This document shows, piece by piece, positions 28,396 to 36,927 of a stretch of DNA of 64,000 bases (position 1 is its first letter; the number at the start of each line of letters is the position of its first letter). The notes beneath the pieces were generated by a model. It ran no database searches, was not told the DNA's origin, and saw only the letters and a list, made by a program, of their open reading frames with translations. The position numbers were made by a program, and so were the translations under genes. The stretch covers positions 2,728,001 to 2,792,000 of the forward strand of contig NZ_POSP01000003.1 of the NCBI RefSeq assembly GCF_002885975.1. The letters run 5' to 3'. The DNA comes from Paucibacter aquatile. Lineage in GTDB: Bacteria > Pseudomonadota > Gammaproteobacteria > Burkholderiales > Burkholderiaceae_C.

Positions 28396-29931
28396 TTGAA
28401 CACCAAAATTCAAACTGCGGGGCCCAACACCATCCTCGGCCACCCCAACAGCCTGTTTGTCCTGTTCTTCACAGAAATGTGGGAACGCTTCTCCTACTAC
28501 GGCATGCGCGCCTTGCTGGTGCTGTTCCTGATCTCGGAAACCGCCAAGGGCGGCTGGGGCTGGAGCCGCGCCGACGCCACCTCGCTCTATGGCTGGTACA
28601 CCATGCTGGTGTACTTCACCCCCATCCTGGGCGGCTATCTGGCCGACCGTTACCTGGGCACCCGCCGCGCCGTGGTGCTGGGCGGCTTCATCATCGCCGC
28701 CGGTCACGTCTCGCTGTTCTTCGAGACCATCCCTTCCTTCTACCTGGGCCTGGGCCTGGTGATTGCGGGCACAGGCCTGTTCAAACCGAACATCTCGGCC
28801 ATCGTCGGCCAGCTCTACAACAAGGACAACGAAGGCAGCCGCGACGGTGGCTACACCCTGTTCTATATGGGCGTCAACGCCGGTGCCTTCTTCGGCATCT
28901 CGCTGTGTGGCTACATCGGCGAAAAAGTGTCCTGGAACCTGGGCTTCGGTCTGGCCGGCGTGTTCATGATCCTGGGCGCCCTGCAGTTCTTCTTCAGCCA
29001 GGCCATCTTTGGTGACATCGGCACCGCGCCGAGCAAGGAAAAGACCGCCGCCGCCAAGGCAGCCGATGACACGCCCGCCCATGTGGTGGCCGATCGCCTG
29101 AAGGCCATCTTCGTGTTCGCCTTCTTCACCATCTTCTTCTGGTTCGCTTTCGAGCAGGCCGGCGGCTCCATGACCATCTTCGCGGCCGACTACACCGACC
29201 GCACCCTGGTCGGCACCAGCGGCCTGGTCTTCAAGGTCATCAACTCACTGATGACGGTGATCCCGGCGGCCATCCTGACCTGGCTGCTGTTCCAGCTGCA
29301 CCGTGCCACGGGCAAGAGCCAGTGGCTGGGCAATCTGCTGCTGGTCCTGGCCTTTGCCGTGATCTGGGGCCTGGTGATCTGGATGCTGGGCCGCGAGTTC
29401 GCCATGGACCAGAGCGAAGTGCCCGCCACCTGGTTCGGCGTGCTGAACTCCTTCTTCCTGGTGATCCTGGCGCCCGCGTTCTCCAAGATGTGGGAAAAGC
29501 ACTGGAACCCGAGCGGCCCGGTCAAGTTCGGCGTCGGTCTGGTGCTGCTGGGTCTGGGCTTTGCGGCCCTGGCATTTGGCGCGTCAGGCATCCCCTCGGG
29601 CGCCAAGACGGCCCAGGTCAGCATGCTTTTCCTGTGCCTGGCCTATTTGCTGCACACCATGGGTGAGCTGTGCGTGTCGCCCGTGGGCCTGTCCTACATC
29701 TCCAAGCTGGCCCCCGCGCGCTTGCTGGGCCTGATGTTCGGCGTCTGGTTCCTGAACACGGCCATCGCCAACTTCATCGCCGGCAAGACCGGTGCCTACA
29801 TCGACTACATCTCCTCGACCTACTCGATGTCCACCTTCTTCCTGATCTTCACCGTGATCCCGGCCGCCGCCGGCCTGGTGCTGATGGCGCTGTCGCCCTG
29901 GATGAAGAAGAAGATGCACGGCGTGCACTGA
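28396..29931 (+). CDS. POT/PTR family proton-dependent peptide transporter
   Basis: Inner-membrane major-facilitator transporter for di- and tripeptides, 511 residues. Family signatures are FFTEMWERFSYYGMRALLV (the ExxERFxYY proton site, about 23-41), DRYLGTRR and GTGLFKPNIS; about 14 hydrophobic segments follow, ending in a lysine-rich tail. The start is TTG 28396, preceded by GGAGA; it gives the normal family N-terminus, while ATG 28345 would add 17 unrelated residues. It follows the peptidase/receptor region and would complete peptide uptake into the cytoplasm. A strong terminator closes it. Confidence 0.93.
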   Translation: MNTKIQTAGPNTILGHPNSLFVLFFTEMWERFSYYGMRALLVLFLISETAKGGWGWSRADATSLYGWYTMLVYFTPILGGYLADRYLGTRRAVVLGGFIIAAGHVSLFFETIPSFYLGLGLVIAGTGLFKPNISAIVGQLYNKDNEGSRDGGYTLFYMGVNAGAFFGISLCGYIGEKVSWNLGFGLAGVFMILGALQFFFSQAIFGDIGTAPSKEKTAAAKAADDTPAHVVADRLKAIFVFAFFTIFFWFAFEQAGGSMTIFAADYTDRTLVGTSGLVFKVINSLMTVIPAAILTWLLFQLHRATGKSQWLGNLLLVLAFAVIWGLVIWMLGREFAMDQSEVPATWFGVLNSFFLVILAPAFSKMWEKHWNPSGPVKFGVGLVLLGLGFAALAFGASGIPSGAKTAQVSMLFLCLAYLLHTMGELCVSPVGLSYISKLAPARLLGLMFGVWFLNTAIANFIAGKTGAYIDYISSTYSMSTFFLIFTVIPAAAGLVLMALSPWMKKKMHGVH

Positions 29932-29964
29932 GCCCGCCCCTCGACATCCGGGAGGTCCCGGCTC

Positions 29965-29994
29965 AAGGCCCCGCATTGCGGGGCCTTTTTCTTT
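29965..29994 (+). terminator. Intrinsic terminator after the POT transporter
   Basis: Stem AAGGCCCCG/CGGGGCCTT with a short CATTG loop, followed by TTTTTCTTT. It lies 33 bases past the transporter stop codon. Confidence 0.9.
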
Positions 29995-30016
29995 GGTTTT
30001 TCAAGAACTTGTGACC

Positions 30017-30041
30017 CCGATGCGTGAATCTTTCACATCGG
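30017..30041. promoter_or_regulatory. Imperfect palindrome upstream of the LuxR-type gene
   Basis: CCGATGCGTGAA-TCT-TTCACATCGG is an inverted repeat with TGAA/TTCA inner arms and CCGAT/ATCGG outer arms, offset by two bases. It lies about 110 bases upstream of the LuxR-type start and could be an operator. There is no independent support. Confidence 0.3.
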
Positions 30042-30149
30042 CACAGATCACCATTCACCCTCCGCAAGCCCGCACTCTGCCTAAGCTGGAAGCCCGGCGT
30101 GTGGCGGCCCCTCCGAGCCCTGCGCACGCAGCCAAGCCAGGAGATCGGC

Positions 30150-30845
30150 ATGTGGTCGACAGACTCTTCTTCTTCAGCAGCAGCCATGGCCTCGCTCGCA
30201 TCCGCGATCACGCCAAGCCGCCACCCCGGCACCGAACGGCGCCAGGCCGAATCGCTGAGCAGCCATTGGCTGAGCTTGGTGCTGGAAGAGCTGGACTACG
30301 GCGTGGTGCTGCTCAACGCCTCCGGCCGTGTGCTGCATTGCAACTTGGCCGCGCGCCGCAGCCTCGATGAGGAACACCCGCTGCTGCTCAGCGGCAACCA
30401 GCTGCGCTGCCGCGACGCCAAGGACAGCACGCCCTTCAACGACGCCCTGCTGGCGGCGGAAAACGAAGGCCGGCGCTGCCTGCTGCGCCTGGGCGAGGGC
30501 GAACTGAGCAGCAATGTGGTGGTGGTGCCGCTGAACCGCAACGTCACGCAGGCCGCCGTGCTGCTGGTGCTGGAGCGGCGCCAGCTCTGCGGCGAGCTGG
30601 CCACGCAGTGGTTCGCCCTGCGCTACGGCCTGACGCCCACCGAAACCGAAGTGCTGAAAGCCTTGAGCCAAGGCGCACGCCCCGGCTCGGTGGCCGAGCG
30701 CCAGGGTGTGGCCATCTCCACCGTGCGCACCCAGATCCAGAGCATCCGCGCCAAATCGGGCGCCGACAGCATTGGCGAGCTGCTGCGCCAGCTGGCGGTG
30801 CTGCCGCCCCTGGTCTCGGCCCTGCGCATGGACAAGATCAATTGA
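30150..30845 (+). CDS. LuxR-type helix-turn-helix regulator with PAS-like sensor
   Basis: Transcriptional regulator of 231 residues. Residues about 38-150 look PAS-like (LEELDYGVVLLNASGRVLHCN), and a LuxR/FixJ-type DNA-binding domain follows (YGLTPTETEVLKALSQGARPGSVAERQGVAISTVRTQIQ region, about 165-215). There is no receiver or autoinducer domain. ATG 30150 has an excellent AGGAG six bases upstream; longer in-frame starts do not. It is followed by a Crp/Fnr regulator on the same strand after 174 bases. Target genes unknown. Confidence 0.86.
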   Translation: MWSTDSSSSAAAMASLASAITPSRHPGTERRQAESLSSHWLSLVLEELDYGVVLLNASGRVLHCNLAARRSLDEEHPLLLSGNQLRCRDAKDSTPFNDALLAAENEGRRCLLRLGEGELSSNVVVVPLNRNVTQAAVLLVLERRQLCGELATQWFALRYGLTPTETEVLKALSQGARPGSVAERQGVAISTVRTQIQSIRAKSGADSIGELLRQLAVLPPLVSALRMDKIN

Positions 30846-31019
30846 TCGCCACGCCTTTGCGCTGAGGCGCACCCGCCTGCAAGGCACGATCTACAAAAAT
30901 CTCAGTGGGGCAAGCCCCTAAAAGGGGCGTCGCTCGAACGCCACTGTTCTGCGCAGTGTCTCTCGTAACATCCGGCCTTGCTGGCGGCCTTGGCGGCCGT
31001 CGCCCACGAGCAAGCCCGC

Positions 31020-31661
31020 ATGGACAGCATCGACACGCCCACCCTTGAATCGGTCACCGCCGACCTTCCGCCCAGCCTTCGCCTGCTGGCCGCCCGTGGC
31101 ATGGCACGCAGCTACCGGCGCGGCACCGTGCTGATCGAGGAAGGCTCGCAAGGCGACAGCCTCTACCTCATCCTCAGCGGCAGCCTGCGCGCCTACGGCT
31201 GCGATGCGCGCGGCCGCGAGGTCACCTACGGCATCTACGGCCCCGGCGAGTACGTGGGCGAAATGAGTTTGGACGGCGGACCGCGCTCGGCCAGCGTCAT
31301 CACCGAGCAGGCCTCGCGCTGTGTGCTGCTCACCCGCGCCAGCCTGCAAGCCCATATCGCCGAGCACCCCGAGTTCGCCTTCGAGCTGCTGACCAAGGTG
31401 ATCCGGCGCGCCCGCGCCGCCACGCTGTCGACCAAGCAGCTGGCGCTCAACGATGTCTACGGCCGGCTCAAGGCCTTGCTGGAGACCACCACCGCCACCA
31501 GCGACGAGATCCTGCTGACCCACCAGGCCATGGCCCAACGCCTGGGCTGCTCACGCGAGATGGTGTCCAAGCTGGTCAAGGATCTGGAACTGGGCGGTTA
31601 TCTCGAACGCGTGGCCAACGGCCGCTACCGCCGCCTCAAGACCCTGCCGGCGCGTTGGTAA
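31020..31661 (+). CDS. Crp/Fnr family transcriptional regulator
   Basis: Regulator of 213 residues with an N-terminal cyclic-nucleotide-binding-type barrel (GTVLIEEGSQGDSLYLILSG, and YGPGEYVGEMSLDGGPRSASV, the phosphate-binding cassette) and a C-terminal winged helix (LTHQAMAQRLGCSREMVSKLVKDLE). No N-terminal iron-sulfur cysteine cluster is present, so it is not an Fnr oxygen sensor; the EMSLDGGPRSAS cassette resembles cyclic-nucleotide sensors, which is inference only. The ribosome site is weak. Short GC-rich hairpins at 30907-30928 lie upstream. Confidence 0.9.
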   Translation: MDSIDTPTLESVTADLPPSLRLLAARGMARSYRRGTVLIEEGSQGDSLYLILSGSLRAYGCDARGREVTYGIYGPGEYVGEMSLDGGPRSASVITEQASRCVLLTRASLQAHIAEHPEFAFELLTKVIRRARAATLSTKQLALNDVYGRLKALLETTTATSDEILLTHQAMAQRLGCSREMVSKLVKDLELGGYLERVANGRYRRLKTLPARW

Positions 31662-31679
31662 GCCGCCGCGGGCGCTGCT

Positions 31680-32666
31680 TCAAGAGGCCGGTCGCATCTG
31701 CAGCGGCGGCGCCACCTCGAAGCGCTGCGCGGGCTTGTCGGCCCGGGCGTACAAGCCCTCGACCTTGGGCAGATTGGCCTGAATGTCACGGATGCGGGTC
31801 GGGCCGGCCGGGTGGGTGGACAGCCACTGCGGCGGTGCGCCCTTGGAGACCTTGCCCATCTTTTCCCACAGGCTGATACCGGCGCTCGGGTCATAGCCGG
31901 CGCGCGCGGCCAGCTCCAGGCCGACCAGATCGGCCTCGCTCTCATCCTCGCGGCTGAAGGTCAGGGTCAGCAGCTGGCTGCCCATATTGAGCAAGGTGTC
32001 GCCGACATTGCCCAAGCCCAGCAGGCTGGACAGGACATTGGCACCCAGCCGCGTGGCGGCCGTCTTGGCCATGCGCTCGCGCGCATGCTCGCGCAAGGCA
32101 TGGGCGACCTCGTGGCCCATGATGGCCGCCACCTCGTCGTCCGAGAGCTTGAGCTTTTCCAGGATGCCGTAATAGAAGGCGATCTTGCCGCCTGGCATGC
32201 AGAAGGCATTGAGCTGCGGGCTGACGATGGCATTGACCTCCCAGCGCCACTGCTTGGCGCGGGCGTTCCAGGGCTCGGACTGGGGAATGATGCGCTTGGC
32301 AATCTCGCGCAGGCGGATCAGCTGCGGATGGTTGTTGGGCAGCAAGGCGCGCTGGTTGGCTGCCTCGCGCATCATCTGCTGGTACTGCTGCGCACCGGCC
32401 TGCTCCACCTGCTCGGCCGGCACCAGCTTGGTCAGCTTGCTGGGGCCCCCCACCTCCACGCCTTCACGCGCCCAGGCCGTGCCGCTCAGGGCGGGCGACA
32501 GGGCGGCAGCGCCCAGCAGGCCGGTGAACAGGCGGCGCGAGCCCTTTTCGGGCCTGCAGCGGCCAGCCGCGCAATCGGGGCAGCGGCCGAAGCCATAGGC
32601 CGGCGCGCTGGGCAGATGCGGATCGGCCGCGGGATCGAAAAAACCAGGATCGGTGAGGTGGGACAT
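31680..32666 (-). CDS. M48 family zinc metallopeptidase with unusual N-terminus
   Basis: Zinc peptidase of 328 residues. The catalytic motif is HEVAH (H185, E186, H189), and the distal SREDESEADLVGLELAARAGYDP region carries the third ligand glutamate, as in exported Ste24/OMA1-like quality-control peptidases. Before the likely signal (SRRLFTGLLGAAALSPALSGTAWA, resembling a twin-arginine signal, about 43-66) lies a 42-residue extension with FGRCPDCAAGRC (C29, C32, C37). A cysteine cluster ahead of an export signal is odd. ATG 32666 is the start that includes this region. It is convergent with the Crp/Fnr gene, 18 bases apart. Confidence 0.88.
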   Translation of the reverse strand: MSHLTDPGFFDPAADPHLPSAPAYGFGRCPDCAAGRCRPEKGSRRLFTGLLGAAALSPALSGTAWAREGVEVGGPSKLTKLVPAEQVEQAGAQQYQQMMREAANQRALLPNNHPQLIRLREIAKRIIPQSEPWNARAKQWRWEVNAIVSPQLNAFCMPGGKIAFYYGILEKLKLSDDEVAAIMGHEVAHALREHARERMAKTAATRLGANVLSSLLGLGNVGDTLLNMGSQLLTLTFSREDESEADLVGLELAARAGYDPSAGISLWEKMGKVSKGAPPQWLSTHPAGPTRIRDIQANLPKVEGLYARADKPAQRFEVAPPLQMRPAS

Positions 32667-32788
32667 GGTGCTCAGGACAATGCGGCCAAAGTTGGCAAAA
32701 ACAAGCAGGGCAGGCGCCATTCTGAGGCCGTCCGGCGACAAATGCCCCCGTGCAAGAAGGCACAAGCAGGGATGGCCGACAATGCCGC

Positions 32789-33313
32789 ATGCCCGCGACC
32801 CCCACTTCTCCTCTTGTCGTCCCGCCCGGTCCGGGCTTTGACAGCCAGCAATTTCGCTCCGCCCTGGGCATGTTCGCCACCGGCGTGACCATCGTCACTG
32901 CCCGTGCGCCCGACGGCAGCCTGGTCGGCCTGACCGCCAACTCCTTCAATTCCGTCTCCTTGAGCCCGCCCCTGGTGCTCTGGAGCCTGGGCCAGAAGGC
33001 CGGCTCCATGCCGGTGTTCAGCCGCGGCTCACATTACGCCATCAACATCCTGGCGGCTGACCAGAAAGAGCTGTCGCAGCGCTTCGCCACCCGTGACATC
33101 GACCGCTTTGCCGGTGTCGCCTGGCGCGAAGGCGCCGGCGGCGCGCCAGTGCTGGACGGTGTGGCCGCCGTGTTCGAGTGCGCCAACCGCAGCCAGTACG
33201 AGGAAGGCGACCACGTCATCTTCGTCGGCGAGGTCGAAAGCTGCAGCTGGCGCGAAGGCGCCCAGCCGCTGATCTTCCACGGCGGCCGCTATTACACCGA
33301 GTTGCCGCTCTGA
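32789..33313 (+). CDS. Flavin reductase-like, FMN-binding split-barrel protein
   Basis: Cytoplasmic flavin reductase domain protein of 174 residues. Signatures are FRSALGMFATGVTIVTA (about 23-39), GLTANSFNSVSLSPPLVLWSL and FVGEVESCSWREGAQPLIFHGGRYY near the C-terminus, the standard set for FMN reductases that supply reduced flavin to two-component monooxygenases. No monooxygenase is next to it. Its last 22 bases overlap the convergent MocR-type gene tail to tail. Confidence 0.9.
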   Translation: MPATPTSPLVVPPGPGFDSQQFRSALGMFATGVTIVTARAPDGSLVGLTANSFNSVSLSPPLVLWSLGQKAGSMPVFSRGSHYAINILAADQKELSQRFATRDIDRFAGVAWREGAGGAPVLDGVAAVFECANRSQYEEGDHVIFVGEVESCSWREGAQPLIFHGGRYYTELPL

Positions 33314-34773
33314 GCCGGGCTGGCTGAGCCGCCTGGCAAGCGCCGCAGGAGGGCGCTGCTTTCGGCCACGGCCTGCAGGCGTTCGCGCAAATAGTCCGCC
33401 AGCCGCGGCTGCTGGCTGAACACCACATTGAAGCGCAGATGGCGCGGCGCCTGGCCGGTGCTGGAGAAGGTGGGGCCGCCGACCAGCAGGATCTTGTTGC
33501 GGTAGGCGTCCTGCAGCAGCAGATTCATGTCCACACCCTCGGGCACCTGGCCCCAGAGGAAGAGGCCGCCCTCGCCGGGGTGGTCCATGGCGATGCCGGC
33601 CTCGCCCAACTGGCGTGCGCTCAGCGTGCGGGCCTGGAGCAGGCGGGCCTGCAAACGCTCCAGATGCTTGCGCAAGCGGCCGGCCAGCAGGATCTCCAGC
33701 AGCACCCACTCGTTGAGCGCGGCGCCGGTCAGCACGGCGTAGATCTTCTCGCGCAGCAGGGCTTTCAGCAGGGCCGGGTCGGCCGCCACATAACCGGTTC
33801 GCAAAGCGGGGCTCAAGGCCTTGCAGAAGCTCGAGTAGTAGATGACGCCATCCAGGCCCGAGAGGGCCGCCAGGCGGGTGGCATGGCCCGGGTGGAAATG
33901 GCCTTGCACATCGTCCTCGGCGATCAAGAGCCCATGCTGGCGCGCGATCACCAGCACCTGGTGCAGATTGGCGGCGCTGCTGCTCCAGCCGGTCGGGTTG
34001 TGCAGCACGGTCTGGATGAAGAGCAGGCGGGGCCGGTGCAGGCGGCAGGCCGCCTCCAGCTCGGCCAGGTCCAGCCCATCGGGCCGGCGCGCGATCGGTA
34101 CCACCCGCAAGCCCTCTTGCCGCAGGCGTTCGAACATCAGAAAGTAGCCCGGGTCCTCGACCAGCACCGTGTCGCCCGGGCGCAAAAAGGCACGGCAGAT
34201 CAGGTCGATGGCGTGGGTGCCACCGTAGGTGGTGAGGATGCGGCCGGCATCCACGGCCAGGCCCTGGCCGCGCATCAAAAGGGCGATCTGTTCGCGCAGC
34301 TCGGGCAGGCCCTGGGGCGGGCAGCGCGAGGCCAGGCCGGCCGTGCTGCGGGCCAGGGCGCGCTGCACCACGCTGGCCGGCATGGCATCGGCCAGCCAGC
34401 TCGGCGGCAGGGCGCCGCTGCTGGCCAGCAGCACGCCGCTGCGCTGGTCATTGGCCTGCTGGGCCAGCCAGACGCCTTCCTGCTCCTCGCCGGCCTCCAA
34501 GGCCGCCGCATCGGGCAGCTGGCTCATACCGCCGCGCGGCTCGCAGACGAAATAGCCGGACGTGCCACGCGCATCGATCAGGCCCGAAGCGACCAGACGG
34601 TCGTAGGCACCGACCACGGTGTTGGGGCTGACGGCCAGGCTGCTGGCCAACTGCCGGATGGACATCAGACGGGCACCGGGCGGCAGCTGGCGCCCGGCGA
34701 TCAGCTCGCGCAGTCGCAGCTCGATCTGATCACCCAGAGCGATGGGAGAGTTCCGGTCCAGAGGAATCAACAT
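33292..34773 (-). CDS. MocR-type GntR/aminotransferase fusion regulator
   Basis: Transcription factor of 493 residues: an N-terminal GntR winged helix (LREL through SVSPNTVVGAYDRLVASGLI, about 20-75) fused to a fold-type-I PLP domain. The PLP domain shows TYGGTHAIDLICR, HNPTG, and the Schiff-base lysine in YSSFCKALSPALRTGY. The usual EDDYDxEF block reads EDDVQGHF, a small deviation. It starts nine bases after the LysE-type exporter gene and is therefore in the same operon, so it probably controls amino-acid efflux or a vitamin B6/amine pathway. Confidence 0.92.
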   Translation of the reverse strand: MLIPLDRNSPIALGDQIELRLRELIAGRQLPPGARLMSIRQLASSLAVSPNTVVGAYDRLVASGLIDARGTSGYFVCEPRGGMSQLPDAAALEAGEEQEGVWLAQQANDQRSGVLLASSGALPPSWLADAMPASVVQRALARSTAGLASRCPPQGLPELREQIALLMRGQGLAVDAGRILTTYGGTHAIDLICRAFLRPGDTVLVEDPGYFLMFERLRQEGLRVVPIARRPDGLDLAELEAACRLHRPRLLFIQTVLHNPTGWSSSAANLHQVLVIARQHGLLIAEDDVQGHFHPGHATRLAALSGLDGVIYYSSFCKALSPALRTGYVAADPALLKALLREKIYAVLTGAALNEWVLLEILLAGRLRKHLERLQARLLQARTLSARQLGEAGIAMDHPGEGGLFLWGQVPEGVDMNLLLQDAYRNKILLVGGPTFSSTGQAPRHLRFNVVFSQQPRLADYLRERLQAVAESSALLRRLPGGSASPAQSGNSV

Positions 34774-34782
34774 CGGCCGAGC

Positions 34783-35382
34783 TTAGCGCAGCAGACTCAA
34801 GGCCAGAACGACCAAAGAGCCCGCCATGAAGAGATTGAACACGCGGCGTTTGGCCGGGTCCTGCAAGAGCTGGCGGATCGCCACGCCGAACAAGGCCCAC
34901 ATCGTCGAGCTGGGCAGTCCGACCAGCACGCCGACCACCGCCACCAGGCTGGCGCCGGCCCAGGTGTCCAAGCCGCTGGGCATGAACACCGTGGCCAGGG
35001 TGATGGCCTTGACCCAGCTCTTGGGATTGACGGCCTGGAACAGCGCGGCCTGGGCAAAGCTCAAGGGCCGCGCGTCCTGCTGCGCCGCGCCGATGCGCAA
35101 GCCGCTGAGCTGCCAGGCGAGATAGACCAGGTAGAGCGTGCCCAGCACGCGCAGCAGCTGGTGCAGCACCGGGTAGGCTGCGAACAAGCTGCCCAGTCCC
35201 ATGCAAGTCAGCCAGGTCTGCAAGGCCACACCGCTGTTGCTGCCCAGAATCTGCGGCAAGGTACGGCGGTAGCCCGCATTGGCCGCTGCGGTGGCCAGCA
35301 TCACATTGTTGGGCCCGGGTGTGCTGGACATGAGGAGGCAGTAGCTGGCCAGGGGCAGCAGCTCGGTGGGGGACAACAGCAT
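34783..35382 (-). CDS. LysE/RhtB family amino-acid exporter
   Basis: Inner-membrane exporter of 199 residues with five to six hydrophobic segments. The family start SPTELLPLASYCLLMSSTPGPNN and GYRRTLPQILGSNSG are present, as is FQAVNPKSWVKAITLATVF. Members export basic or neutral amino acids, threonine or homoserine. It is the first gene of a two-gene unit with the MocR-type regulator, an arrangement the reverse of the usual divergent pair. The 153 bases before the next gene hold no gene. Confidence 0.92.
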   Translation of the reverse strand: MLLSPTELLPLASYCLLMSSTPGPNNVMLATAAANAGYRRTLPQILGSNSGVALQTWLTCMGLGSLFAAYPVLHQLLRVLGTLYLVYLAWQLSGLRIGAAQQDARPLSFAQAALFQAVNPKSWVKAITLATVFMPSGLDTWAGASLVAVVGVLVGLPSSTMWALFGVAIRQLLQDPAKRRVFNLFMAGSLVVLALSLLR

Positions 35383-35535
35383 GGCGGGGGCTTCGCTTTC
35401 TTACGTTTCGGGCCAGGCTCAACGGCCTGGCGCCAGCGTAGGGGGCGAGCCACTCGCGGCCAAGACACAGCTGCGCCCACCCGCGCTGCGCTGTATCAGT
35501 GCCCTCAGCGATACAGCCGCCGGCAGCGGCACCTT

Positions 35536-36927
35536 TTACGGCACGGCCCGTGGCTGACGGTGTAGCTCCATGGCTCCGCCTCCCTGCCGCCAGATAGCCC
35601 GGTCCACACGGCCGGCTTCCCACACCGGGGTCAGCAGGGCACCAAAGGTGCGCGGGAAAAAGTCGCCCCGGCTGTCTTGGTCCAGCGCAAACGCCGCTTG
35701 GCCCTGGGCCTGTGCCATCAGCTGCGTGCCCTCTCGCCAGATGCGCAAAGGCAGCCCGCCAAGCACATAGTCCCCGACCAGGGCCTGGAGCAGCGCCGGG
35801 GCGGCAACCTGCACGCGGCGCGGCAGCAGTGGGCGATCGCTCAAACCCAGCGCGACCTGCGCCACATCGCCCAGGCCGCCGAGATCCGAGAGCGCGGTGT
35901 CCGCCAGCAGCACCACGGCGCGCCCCGCCTCGGGCTCCAGGGCGATCAAAGAGGAAAAGCCGCCGGTGCCGCCCTCATGGACCAGCATCGGCCGGCCCGG
36001 CACTGGCATCCGCATCCAGCTCATGGCGAACTGCGGCGTCAGCGATTGCTGGCTCAGGCGCATGCTGTCCTGCAGCTCGGGCGCCACGTCTGCGAGCAGC
36101 CCGAGCTGCGCCTGGGCATATCGCACCATATCGTCGAGGCTGGCTCGCACCATGCCGACCCCGGCTAGATTGGGAGTGATGGTCCAGGCCGCAGTCTGAG
36201 CCCCCGAGGGCAGATGACCGCGGGCTTCTGGCGCCTCCTGTCGGCCAGGCCGGCTGATGCTGGCGCTGTGCATCTGCAAGGGTTCGAACAAACCGCCTGC
36301 CAGGGCGCGCTCAAAATCGCCCCCGTGGCTGCGCGCCAGCGCCAGGGACAGCAGCATCATGGCGAAATTCGAGTACTCGACCCGGCTGCCGATGGGCACC
36401 GTCAGCTCCACCCGGCCCAGCGCTGTAAGCAGCTGCGCCTCGCTCAGATCGGCATAGGGATTGGCCGGCTGGCTCGGCGCGAAACCGGGAGGCAGCGCCG
36501 GCAGGCCGGAGCTGTGCGTCAGCAAATCGCGCAGCAGAATCTGGCGCTCGCCTTGGCGCGGTAGCTTGGTACCCGCGGGCAGATGCTTGGCGATCGGATC
36601 ATCAAGGCTCCAGCGACCCTTGCGGATCAGATCTGCGGCCAGCACTGCTGCCATGGTCTTGCTGATGGAGCCGATTTCGAAGCGGCTGTCGAAACCGGGC
36701 TCCATGCCCTCGCGGCGTGGCTGGGCGCACAAGCGGGCGCGCTGCACCTGTGTCTTCTCGACCCGGGCGGCCACCACGCAGACGCCGGTACGGTCTTGCG
36801 TGAAACGCTGCGCCAGCAGCGCTTGCAAATCCTGCGGCGCGGCAACGCCGCTGTCGGCCTGAGCCAGGCCAGGGAAGAGGCTCAGCAGGCTGGAAAGGGC
36901 CAGCGTGGCCCAAGGACCCTGAGTCAT
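35536..36927 (-). CDS. Class C beta-lactamase-like serine hydrolase, exported
   Basis: Penicillin-binding-fold serine hydrolase of 463 residues with a signal peptide ending near GLAQA. The catalytic SxxK is S87-I-S-K90 (FEIGSISKTMAA), the second motif Y185-S-N, and the third H317-E-G-G-T (HEGGTGGFSS). A C-terminal lipocalin-like extension of about 100 residues follows (LLQALVGDYVLGGLPLRIW), common in esterase/peptidase relatives rather than true beta-lactamases. Its ATG overlaps the upstream membrane-protein stop (ATGA), making it the third cistron of a sigma-factor operon. The likely substrate is a peptide or ester, possibly linked to cell-wall stress. Confidence 0.9.
   Translation of the reverse strand: MTQGPWATLALSSLLSLFPGLAQADSGVAAPQDLQALLAQRFTQDRTGVCVVAARVEKTQVQRARLCAQPRREGMEPGFDSRFEIGSISKTMAAVLAADLIRKGRWSLDDPIAKHLPAGTKLPRQGERQILLRDLLTHSSGLPALPPGFAPSQPANPYADLSEAQLLTALGRVELTVPIGSRVEYSNFAMMLLSLALARSHGGDFERALAGGLFEPLQMHSASISRPGRQEAPEARGHLPSGAQTAAWTITPNLAGVGMVRASLDDMVRYAQAQLGLLADVAPELQDSMRLSQQSLTPQFAMSWMRMPVPGRPMLVHEGGTGGFSSLIALEPEAGRAVVLLADTALSDLGGLGDVAQVALGLSDRPLLPRRVQVAAPALLQALVGDYVLGGLPLRIWREGTQLMAQAQGQAAFALDQDSRGDFFPRTFGALLTPVWEAGRVDRAIWRQGGGAMELHRQPRAVP

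Noticed and set aside
30907..30928. Competing GGGGC/GCCCC mini-hairpins between the LuxR and Crp/Fnr genes
   Set aside because: Arms are only five to six bases in GC-rich DNA and no T run follows; chance is likely.
33439..35565. Long plus-strand open frame opposite the MocR and LysE genes
   Set aside because: It is a compositional shadow of two well-supported minus-strand genes.
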